Part shown: positions 21,312 to 32,900 of the stretch, one piece after another
How the letters are laid out: each line of letters starts with the position of its first letter
How positions within the stretch are numbered: the first letter of the stretch is position 1
DNA from: Bedellia somnulentella
Taxonomy: Eukaryota > Arthropoda > Insecta > Lepidoptera > Bedelliidae
NCBI GenBank assembly: GCA_963576735.1
Contig: OY755173.1
Location: forward strand, 9,580,873-9,644,872
Reading direction: 5' to 3'
DNA length: 64,000 bases
The notes under the pieces: model-generated
Databases searched by the model: none
Told to the model about the DNA's origin: nothing
The model's input: only the letters and a program-made list of their open reading frames with translations
Made by a program: the position numbers and the translations under genes

Positions 21312-22181
21312 ACAGCCTTTTTTTGTCAAAGAACAAGTTGTTTTTACTCAGTATAATGGTTCGCAATTAAGTATTAGTTAAATATTGATTCAATGAAGTC
21401 AGTTGAATATACAAATTATGTTTTAATAGCAAAACTTCAATTATTAAAACTGAATCAGGTATACACATTAAGAATTATAATTCGTACAAGAAATGTTTTT
21501 TAACTATCACGGTCAGGTATATATTACAATTGAACATATTAGGATTGCAAGTATTTTTTTTTCTAAATGTTGATATATTAAGTAATCTGATTGTCATGTG
21601 ATTAAATTATCATAATTAAATCGTTAAAGTTTAATTAAATTAAGCGAGCAGTAAAATTAACAGGTTAACTTCAGATAAGCATGTTAAAATTAAAGATTAT
21701 GTACATATATTCAGTAGTTTTCGTTTTATATTTTTAACATTTACTTGAATTTAATATATTGAGTAAAGTAAAATATATTGAAGTTATACATGCCTATTAA
21801 GTTTAATTAAACGACTCCGAAAATTATGCATAGTTTCTATTGTTGTATACTTGTTTGGTTGCGATTACCAAATAATTGTTATTTAAACACTAAATAGTGT
21901 TTTGCATACATAGTGCCATTGTGCAGGCCAAACGTTTTCTTCCGATCTTCTTAAGGCGTGTCATCAATATTTCGATTGGGAAGTTCATCTCCTCTCTTTT
22001 ACGTTCCAAGCTATATATGCTATAAAATATAAGCTTATTGGTGGTTACGTTGAAATAGTATTATTGTAGTAGTATTGTATATTAGTACGATTGGAGTATG
22101 TATTACTGGACTGAGTACAAAGAGAACGAAGTTAGCATATCACACTACACGTTCAATTGCTACCGTACTCTGTGCACCATG
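21312..22181. other. AT-rich sequence without recognised feature
   Basis: If the upstream exon is real this is the start of a 5' UTR intron. No repeat head or coding motif is seen. Confidence 0.4.
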
Positions 22182-22195
22182 TCGTATAATACTCA

Positions 22196-22565
22196 TAAAT
22201 AAAGAATAAATAAAGGAAAGAAAAATTTCGACACAGGCGGGAATCGAACCCGCGACCTCGGGTATACGCCCCGACGCTCTGCCAATTGAGCCACCGCCGT
22301 GTCAATGGCTGCCAGTGCGAAATTCTTCTATCCTTTATTTCTTTTACACGTTTAAGTAGTGTTTGCGTTTCCTACCTCCGAATTTTTACTAATTCGGAAG
22401 GCTGGCAGCCATTGACACGGTGGCTCAATTGGCAGAGCGTCGGGGCGTATACCCGAGGTCGCGGATTCGATTCCCGCCTGTGTCGAAATTTTTCTTTCCT
22501 TTATTTATTCTTTATTTATTAGTAATAACCCCCACATGAGGTTTTCATGAACAAAAAGATTTAAA
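22196..22565. repeat. SINE-A tail-out palindrome with 14-bp target duplication
   Basis: A reverse copy (22196 to ~22400, with head) runs into a forward copy (from ~22402 CTGGCAGCCATTGACACGG). The ~120-bp arms are nearly identical in inverse, separated by ~87 bp. The unit is bounded by exact TCGTATAATACTCA (22182-22195 and 22566-22579). Both arms keep the complete tRNA-like cloverleaf; the right one is ~22415-22486 with anticodon-loop GCGTATA. Confidence 0.9.
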
Positions 22566-22649
22566 TCGTATAATACTCACTTAAGTAAGTCTAATTAAGC
22601 TTATCACAGTAACTGTACCCTTGCTACGGTATTCTCTGTACTTATTCAC

Positions 22650-22715
22650 TTATACTCACGCCCGTTGTTCCCATAGGGGGAGGGAGAGACTATAGATCGC
22701 TACTTTGTACTCGTA
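22650..22715 (-). repeat. LINE 3'-end fragment
   Basis: TATACTCACGCCCGTTGTTC followed by CTATAGATCGCTACTTTGTAC matches the LINE tail better preserved at 31095-31322. Confidence 0.55.
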
Positions 22716-22725
22716 CGATGTAGCT

Positions 22726-22975
22726 GTGTAGTGTCGGCTTAGAATAGCGCTACCCCATTTCTTCCGGTGGGTGTACGTAATAGGCGACTAACGGTATTGG
22801 GGCGTTTAAGGATTTTTTTGGCGATCCGGTTGGAGACCCATCACCAACAACCTTTATTACACCATCTTTTCCCCACGCAACTTCCAAAAGTGGCTGAGTA
22901 ATTTGTAATTCCTTAGCTCTGGCTACCCCTTCTAGGGATTTATAGCCGTGAGTATATACATATATGTATGTTTGT
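22726..22975 (+). repeat. SINE-B copy
   Basis: Full length, from GCTGTGTAGTGTCGGCTTAG to GAGTATATACATATATGTATG. Confidence 0.85.
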
Positions 22976-23162
22976 TTGTACGATCCTGACAAATCTCTCT
23001 GTACCTTGTCGTTTAATAGCCGCTTGAGGCCATACAACCGTTTGCTAAGGAAATCCAGTGGTGCAAAAATCACTTTCAAATAAACATATTCCCAACTCTC
23101 TATAAGGTCCTAAATCAATCAACAGTGTTTCAATATTTATCTTGCAACGTTTTGGTTTATTA

Positions 23163-23782
23163 AAAAACCGGCCAAGTGCGAGTCGGATCGCGCACTAAGG
23201 GTTCCGTACTATCATATATATAGAAAATCCCGTTTGTGTGAAAATCATGGGAGCCAAATTAGGTAAGTAATTTGATTTATGACGTTTAAAAATAGAACTA
23301 CGGGCTAGATCTCATTCAAACCAATTTTCGTTAGTAGTTTGTATAGTAATACACATCATATATTTTTTTCAGTATTATCATGCCCATATTTTAGAAGTTA
23401 CGGGGGGGGGACACACATTTTAGCACTTTGAAAAAGTCTCTCGCGCAAACTATTCAGTTTTGAAAAAAATGATATAAGAAACCTCAACATCATTTTCAAA
23501 TACCTTTTGATAGATACCCCACACGTATAGGTTTGATGAAAAAAAAAATTTTGAGTTTCAGTTCTATGTATGGGGAACCCTAAAAATTTTGGTTTTTTTT
23601 CATATTTTATTTTAAAATCTTAATGCGGTTTACAGAATACATCTACGCACCAATTTCCAATAATGTAGTTCTTATAGTTTCGGAATAAACTGGCTGTGAC
23701 ATACGGACGGACGGACGGACAGACAGACATGACGAATCTATAAGGGTCCCGTTTTTGCCATTTGGCTACAGAACCCTAAAAA
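23163..23782 (+). repeat. dispersed lepidopteran-type repeat (ACCGGCCAAGTGCGAGTCGG)
   Basis: The block starts ACCGGCCAAGTGCGAGTCGG and ends TTTGGCTACAGAACCCTAAA, with a GGACGGACGGACAGACAGAC run near 23705. I recognise the two ends as a repeat common in moth and butterfly genomes, but cannot name its class. It lies ~155 bp before the first coding exon of the beta-galactosidase. Confidence 0.6.
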
Positions 23783-23939
23783 GAGCTTCGTATTAATTTT
23801 CTTATCGTACACTTTCCTTCCAGATCCAATGATATTTATTTCCTTGCGAATAAAAAATACGTTATCTTTTTAATTTTTACACAGCACAATATACAATTTC
23901 AGGATTCAATTAAGAACTTTTTTTTATACCAGTTTAACA

Positions 23940-26900
23940 ATGGATCGGCGACTGGAGAAAGCAATCGCGCTCTGTCTTCTATTCTGCAGCTTGGCATCGG
24001 CAGTATCGTTAGTTGAAACAAATGAAGCACAAAGTGTTCCAAGGAATCATTCTGTGAAGAAGGTAAAATACACACATTTTATCGATGTCTAATATTACAA
24101 AGCCATCATCGATTACATTAATTTATAAAAAAAACCTTCTGCAAATAGCTTCCTTTTTTATATTTTTTTTTTCATTTATATATTGCTGAAAACTTCCCTA
24201 ATACCAAATTATACATAATCACCACCTTTGCCTCTCAAAAAAACCGTACTCCGAATACCAGAAGACATTATTGACATGACACGTAATGTTCGGCAGCATT
24301 AGTACCTAGGCAATACATTCAAAAATATACGGTAGTTAAATTAAGTTGAGTTGAACTTTTATCTCTGACCTAACATTCGAGTGGAAAAGTTTACTCCTAA
24401 ATTTCCGCATATTATTTTTGCCATTACAACCATACACATAGTTACTTACTCACTTTGATGCTATGAATATTATCACATATTATTTAATTAAAGCATTAGT
24501 GCGCATTAAGCGTTACTAAAGTTTCCGAGAAGCCGTGGGAAAGTCACTAAAAGACAATGCAATATGTTGTACAAGATATATTTACATTTTATATGTAAGT
24601 ATGTGCATATAATAAATATGTAACTAAAACTTAATTAATTTCCGTTTATAATACTACGCGCTTCCTATAAGGAACGATCGTCCGAACCGAACGTGACATT
24701 GACATTCCCATACAAGAATATGGGCAAATCTGTTGGATGATCAGTCCTCAAGGGTACTATTTTATTATCTGGAAAATACGAATCCCGATGGTCCTTGACA
24801 ATTGTTCCAAAATCTAATCAAGATTGGTCAGTCTTGAAAAACTTGAATGATAATTGAAATATAAAGTAAGGTTTAAAATAGAAACCGTGATAGCTCAGAG
24901 GGTAGAACACTGCTTATCGTGCAGACGATGATGGCTCAAATCTGGGTCAGGCTACGCCTATTTGTCAAGTCATATGGGTGGTTAATTTATCAAGGTTGGT
25001 TAAGTTGTACTTTGTCATGTGGCAAGGATTCGTATAAAACGGCGATAGGCCTGCCCCCTATAACGTGGGTACTCTAAACACCAGGTGAAAATTTCACGTG
25101 ATTTTCAGAAGTATTAGTACCTTTGCCAACCCCTTTGGGGATACACAGCGTGAACTTTTGAGTTTGAGGATAAAATGAGTTTTGGCTCCAAGTTAACGAT
25201 TAGACCAAGCTATATAGGCAACTTACGTAACTTGCCATGGTGCGCTCTATCCGTTAAAGGTTAGTTAAGACATTTTTTTTAAAGATTTTAGGACAAGATG
25301 TTGGAATTAAGGATTGATTTGTTTTGTAAATGGAATTTTCGCTATATAACCCATAAAAGTTAAGTTATTACATAATTTGGCGTATAGTATCAAACCTTCG
25401 TGTCTTACACCTAACCTTACCATTTTCACGATAATAGACTTCTCTTGTCTTTATTATTTTCTATGGCTTTAAGTCCACTAACCTCATATCCCTTACATGT
25501 ACATGTAGTTATACTTATGGCAACAAATTCCAAAAAGAGTAGTCAGAATTCCAGAATTATAAAATTCATCAGCCACATCTGGAAGTTGAATAATCAATTC
25601 CCTTAGTTCCCTCAATACGCTTTTCAAGCGAAAGATAGAATAAAATGTTCCTATAGTTACCAGTATATGAGAACAAATGTGTCATGCAAGCTTTTCTAAG
25701 ATCTGTAGTAATATCATCTTTTACTGAACTGCTTACCAGACAAAAAAGATGTTTTAGAAAACAAGACATTTTTCCACCTTCAATTTTTTTTTCTTTACTA
25801 ATTTTATTTAAAAAAACTTAAATTTTGCTGCCGTGTCTACCAAATAATATTAACTCCGAAGGAAAATGTATAATCTATTCAATATACTATACCTCAGTTG
25901 CAGACCTTTTTTCTGCCCTATTACCTGGTTGCTGCATTTATATAGCTAAATTGATATTAATGATTGCACTTTATTGATTACCAATTGAGACCAGCCTTAA
26001 AATGTAAGCAATTTAATTAGAAAAAACCTTGCATAAAGTTGCTTGAGAAAAGTCAGTCGTCAATGAAATCTAAACATAATTGGAAATGTATTATGTTCTC
26101 CAAAAAATTTCTTTTGGCTGGTAAACAGTTCGGTGAAAGACGATGTTAGTATGGAACCCCTACTATATCCAAGCTGGCCAATCGGCGGCGCGCGCAAGAA
26201 AACACTAGTTGTTGGCAGTCACCATAAGCGTTTTCCCTAATGAGGGTTCATATTAGGGTATTTAATGGACTGCATATTTTAAAACTCCTAATTGCCTTAA
26301 AGAAAAATCCAATCCAATTCCCTTCAGAAATCCATATTGAAAGAGCTTTTTACTCTTTACAGAAAACACCTTCAAAATCACTTCCTAAAAAGGGGTTGTT
26401 ACAAGGGAAATATTTTTTATTTGATAGGTAAGCGTTATAAAACCCTTTTTTTAAGCTTTCTCTTTCGATGGTGTTAGCCTCATAAGTGGAAAAGCCAACT
26501 AAGATGATTTATCACTGAAAAGGGTTTCTTATTACGTTGGGTTTTCTTTTTTTGTGAATTTTGAAATTAAGCCGCACTTCCTGTTGCTCGATGATCCGCC
26601 TTACGCGTTCGCATTTATATACAGAGCATTCAGTATACCTAAATGACAATATTTGATATGTTTGAGAAGCTTGATAGTTCATTGACGAACTGTTTAGAGT
26701 TGTTCTAATAGCTGACTAACACAACGGTATTTGCCGGTACAATATTTACTGACCCAGCTCGTTTTGTCTGGAAAATCCACATATAGGAAATTTTATAGAA
26801 CTAGAGGCTGTCTAGTGATTAAAATAAAATATGTCCATAATTTTAGTCCAAAATATAATTTTCTTTCCATATACAAACAATTATAATGTATTCTTAATTT

Positions 26901-29900
26901 GATTTGGTCATAGGCTTTGACGATAAATAAAAGCGTATGTGCGCATTGTGTGTCAAATAAATGAAATGGCAGCGTGTGCAATGTTTTATTTTATTAATTT
27001 AATGTACCCTTTATTCGTTATACAAAAATAACATCATGCAATTCGTCATTATACATACTTATTAATATTCATCACCAACAACCTTTATCTCACCATCTTT
27101 ACCCCACTCAACTTTCCAAAAGTGGCTTAGGAATTTTTAATTCTTTAGCTCTGGCTACCCCTTCTTGAGATTTATAGCCGTGAGTATATGTTTGTATGTA
27201 TCTATTAATATTCAAAATTAAATACTCCTCCACCAGCGTAAACTTCTTAAAAAGTGTGCGAAACGGATTAATACATACATCGTTTGCCCAGAGGGGTCTT
27301 AAGGCCCCTGTTGTTACCCAGAGGCCAATTTAGTATCAAAAGCGTTTCAATTACTTATGTAAACCAAAACAAAACCGATTTTGTGCGTTTAGAAGATATT
27401 ACTATTGCAATATGTGATATAGTTTAATAAACTAAATTATACCTAGTTATGCTTTGGACTACGACTTTGACCACTGTGAATAATTAGTCACGCGTTCTCA
27501 TTGTCTTGTATGGGTCTAGACTACCCCTGAAATGTAACAAATTGTTTAAAGGGACAAAATATTTTTATCTAAACAAAATATGGATGATTCTAGATCAATT
27601 TATCCACTTTGATCACCATCGCTTAAACGGTCAGAGAGTCTTCCAGTCACCATATAACTAAAAAAAATTCAAAACGTCGGGCTTTAAAGAAACATGTTAT
27701 AACACGCGATTGAATATCCGAAAGTCAATAGTAGTTTTAATTATAATGTACAGTCGTGAAAGTCTTAGAAAATACTACGGTATAAGAGGAGTTATCACAG
27801 GAACAAAATGAAGAAGTCGGTGGCAAATAAAGTTTGGAAGGTTCAATTGCATTTAATATCAAATAAAACTTGTTTGTCAACTATACCATAAAAAATAACC
27901 ATGAAGTTTTACAGTAAGCCAAATGAATGCAATATCTAAAGAAAAGTTCAAATAATTTTCACATTATTTTCCACTCCAATTTCATGTTTCTTCCTTGAAA
28001 TAAAACAATCAGTTAATAAAATTTACCTCTATTACACCAATAACTGAATCTCTAACAACAGTTTGAGTATCATTCATCATCATCAACCATGAGTATTATT
28101 GTCAAACTCATAGATATACAATACCCTGGAAAACTGACGTAAAACGATTGGCAATATCAAAAATACCTACACTATTATGTTGACATTATTATGTTGAATT
28201 ATTACTGCCTTGTTCTATAGAATTAGTAGACAAGCGTTATAACACGTGTTTATTGTGTAAATAATTTAAATAACACACATTCAATGTTAAATTGAGAAAA
28301 ATCTGTTCTTCTGTCGATGTATACGTACAGGAATCTTTGACAAGTGACTTATATAAAGCAAATATGTTGTTATTACAGTCTTGCTTTATTGATAAGTGGA
28401 TAAAAAAATAATATTACTATCCACTTGGCTCTTCACTTCTTATGGTAACATTATCTTCACTATTTTTGACCGATTAAAAACATAGTAGGTCATCAATTTA
28501 ATTAGTTTTTTTAATGATGAAGCGCAAATTTTGATCTGTCTCAAATGAAACTTTGCTATAGGTCAGCTTTGGAACGAAATGACATACGGACTTAAAGTTT
28601 TCGTATTTTATGTATGTGAAAAATTTCTGCGTTCTGGTATTATCCAGAGGTTATGGTAATGCGGTGACATGGTTCCAGTAAAAGATGGTACGGCAGTGTT
28701 TACTTCGCGCTTCACTTGGCGGGATTATGACCACAGCTAAGATCAGTGAATAACTTGAAATTGCCTCAAGATTGCCAAATTAAATCAATATTACAAACGT
28801 GAATCTCCGACATCACAAAAAGAAGCTTGCTGCTTTTCTGTATATATATATATATATACTAGCTGACCCCACAGACTTCGTACTGTCAAAAGTGTAGACT
28901 TTCACGGCGTCAAACTGAAATATTTAACTGACCTGAGGGTCTCTGTCATGGGATGAAAAAAAAGGTGTTTTTCATAGTGTCCTCACAATTTTTTCACTTT
29001 ATAAATTTTAAGTTTATAAGTATAGTAGTTTCGGCTGAGCATTGATTCTTAGTCAGTTAGTCTGTTTCACCATTTTTTAAGAAAATTTATTGATCTCTTA
29101 ATTTTACTGGGATAAAAAGTGACCTATTGTGTTAATTGGGATCATTATCTGGCTTCCTGAAAATTTTATTTAAAATATGTTCTGTGAATTAGTCTTCATT
29201 TAGCTACAAACATCTATTTTGTTCTCAATTAAATACTCTCAATCAACAACATATTTATTTGGATAAAGATTAATATTATGTTGATAAAACATTATGGCAA
29301 TTATGCATTAAATTCGACCAAATTTATTTACCATAAAAATGGTTATAGTAAGTGAAACAGTTATACATATACTGTCGCGGGCATTTTTTTAGATCATTTA
29401 AAGAGAAATAATTCATTAATACATTTTTTTGGGGTAACTTAAACCTTATTTATTCTTTATTTATTAGTAATAATCCCCACACGAGGTTTTCATGAACAAA
29501 AAGATTTAAATTATGTGATAGTTAGGCGTTTTCAACATTTGCATTCTATCTGAAAAGGTAGACAAGTAGCCTTTCGAATTAGTAATAATTCGGAGGTAGG
29601 AAACGCAAACACTACTTAAACGTGTAAAAGAAATAAAGGATAGAAGAATTTCGCACTGGCAGCCAATTGACACGGTAGCTCAGTTGGCAGAGCGTCGGGG
29701 CGTTTACCCGAGGTCGCGGGTTCGATCCCCGCCTGTGTCGAAATTTTTCTTTCCTTTATTTATTCTTTATTTATTAGTAACTTAAACCGTTTACGCAGCG
29801 CACACAACGGAAGCCTTAGTATGAATAATTATCCCCGTTTTTGCAACACTATTCGCTGATAGTTTGCTCCTGTTGATCGCAGCGTGATGATATATAGCCT

Positions 29901-32900
29901 AAAACCTTTCTCAATAAATGGACTATCCAACACAAAAAGAATTTTTCAATTTGATCGGGTAGTTCCTGAGATCCTAGCGTTCAAACAAACAAACTCTTCA
30001 GCTTTATAATATTAGTATAGATATATATATATATGTCGTGGCCATATCGTAGAATTGAACACATCGTGAAATGATCGATCATTTCATGAAATGGTCACAT
30101 TTCATGATGTGGCCAACTTAACTTGACCAGATCATAAAATCGTCAACGTTTCACGATTTTGTCATCCACGCTTGGCCAGATCGTAGAAATAGGATAACCT
30201 GTGAAATGCGATCCAAACTCTACCGTTATTTAATATATTGCTCAGTTATTTCGTAATTAGCAAAGTATTTGAAAACCTTTTCGTCGAAAACTCTTTTCTT
30301 GTTACTTTCTTACTCGCTTGATAACGAATTATTAACTTTTTTACTGCGAGAAATAACACTTTTGACAGCGGCCGCCATCTTCACTCATAAACAAAGCGTT
30401 TGCAGCGCCTCTACCGGTAATTGATGAAACTACTTTACGATATGACCAAATAATCTTAACCATTTCATGAAGAGGCCGCGCGTTTAGTTGGCCATATCGA
30501 GAAACGATTTGTTACCATTGATCTGCCCAAACCACATCACGATGTGGCCAATAAACAGTTGAACATTTCATGAAATACGACCATTTCATGAAATGATCGA
30601 TCATTTCACGATGTGTTCAATTCTACGATATGGCCACGACATATATATATATATATATATTTTATATATAACTCGTATATAGCAGAGCGGGGATTCTAAG
30701 GATTTCTTCCTATTTTAGCCAATAGCCGTTACGAATAAAACTTAGTCATACAAAATATATCATCATATAAAACGAATAGTCTTAGTCTTACAGCAAAAGC
30801 TGCGATAATACTTATAACACTACGTTTGTTAGATAGCTTAGTATATCGAAACGGGCTTTACAGAAAGCTATACTTAATTATAATTTTGCCGTTCTTCATA
30901 CTGCCAAGGAGCTATGAATGCAGTGGAGCGGGAATATGGTGAATATATTCCATAAACAATATTTGTTCGCTTCTCACGACTAAACCAGCTGGGATAGCAC
31001 TGTAACACTACGATTTTGCAATATTATGTGAACGGATGGGCTTTTTCTCGTTTAATTAGAATGTTTTTGTTCATGAATACCTCATGTGGAGATTATTTAC
31101 TTATTTATACTCACGCCCATTATTCCCATTGGGGTAGGCAGAGACCATCGATCGCCACTGAGTACGATCTTGACAAACCTCTCTTGCTTCCATTACATTC
31201 ATTATTCTTCTTATACATGATCTTTTATTCTTCTCACTTCGGACCCTCACCTTTATAAGAACGTTTTCAATTTGGTCTAGAAACGTTTTACGAGGCCGTC
31301 TTTTACTAACAATCCCATCCACATTGAAAGAAAAGTTACGAAATCAGCGGGGATTGAACCCTCGACCTCCTACGACTGACACTACTTAAAAAGTGTGAAA
31401 GAAACAAAGGAAAGAACAATTTCACACTAGAAGCCACTTGACACTATAGTTCAATTGGCAGAGCGACGGGGGCGTATACCCGAAGGTCGTGGGTTCGAAC
31501 CCCGCTGGTGTCGAAATTTTTCTTTCATTTATTTATCCTTTACTTTTTCTAATTCATCAGTCTAATAAAAAGTTTGCATCACGTGGATAAACGTGATCTG
31601 TTGCATTCGGTTATCTACACAATATATTATTCAATCCATTGTATTTTCCTCCACTATGTAATGATTTGTATTTTGTTTCCAGATCCCAAGTATATCAATA
31701 GTCGGTGATGAATTTGTGATTGACGGCAAAAATCTAAGAATTATTTCTGGTTCTATGCACTACTTCCGACTGCCCGCCGAGTACTGGCGAGATCGTTTGC
31801 GGAAACTTAAAGCAGCTGGACTCAACGCTGTTTCTACGTAAGATGCATATTATTTAAATTTACTTGGTCATTTGTACTAACGCAGTAAAACTGCACTGGG
31901 GTCTTGGACTATGCATCGCTACTTTGAATGATGGCACTTAGAGAAAAAGTCCGCCACCAATGCCTGGTCACTTGAGTTGGGCTCCTTCTCCGTGCTGTCC
32001 GATTTTGCCTACGTACGAGTACATATACACCTTGGCCCCCCCGCCAGGGCGGCCCTCAGCAGCCCAGCACACATAAAGTCATGGTGAAGCCGCACAGGCC
32101 ACAGATTTCAAGACCTCTGCCACCCTTTCGGTACGGAGGACGTAGGGAGAGATGAGAGAAACAATCAAGAACCGATTTAATACTACTCGTTTCTTAGAGA
32201 ATGCAATCTATTATATATATTGGTTACATGAATCATAGTAAATAGTTTCTTACAATACTACACCATCCATCGGAAAGAAAAAAATGTTAACATAGTACAA
32301 TTGTTACACATTTTCTTTTAAATATATCAAAATAACATACAGGTTTTTTTACATTACTATTATAATTTCAATATATTTCTTTTTTTTTTAAATAACTGAG
32401 TAATTGATAAACATTGTATAAGTGAATACATTATAGTATAGGTTTATTAGTAAACAAGTGTACGTCTATGAGATATACCTACTAACATTTTTATTTAAGT
32501 ACAATATTATGTATTAAGTTTTACGTTTGGATATACAATTTTGTGCGATTTTTATGCACCAATTCAGTTTTATCATTTTTTATTATCTCTACGTTTGGTG
32601 GTTTATCACTAAGTACTTTCTAAGGTCCAGAAAATATTGGGCTTAATTTATTTCCCGTTTCATTTTCAACTAAAACTAAGTCATTGGCATTATAAGTAAT
32701 CGGGTTAGTGTATTTATCGTAGGATATTATCCTATTATTTTTTGACATCAGTAAATTATTTCTTGCTTCTTTTTGGGTGATTTGTAAACGATATTTAAGT
32801 TCACATGGATAGTCATCGAAATTGTAGAGTGGCTCTATATGTGAAGTTAAATTACTAGGTAGTGAACATTTTTTTGCCGAAAACTAAGTCATACGGAGTA

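Larger units (their letters stand above)
28855..30024 (+). repeat. ACTAGCTGACC-type dispersed repeat, interrupted by a SINE-A
   Basis: It starts ACTAGCTGACCCCACAGACT and ends ACTCTTCAGCTTTATAATAT followed by TAGTATAGAT. Similar start and end sequences bound the repeat at 44505-45495. The class (LINE 3' end or Helitron) is not resolved. The SINE-A at 29446-29776 inserted into it. Confidence 0.55.

Noticed and set aside
22415..22486. Possible functional tRNA gene (anticodon GTA in the loop)
   Set aside because: The same cloverleaf recurs in more than ten copies embedded in SINE sequence, position 33 is C, and target duplications bound the whole SINE. It is the Pol III head of a repeat.
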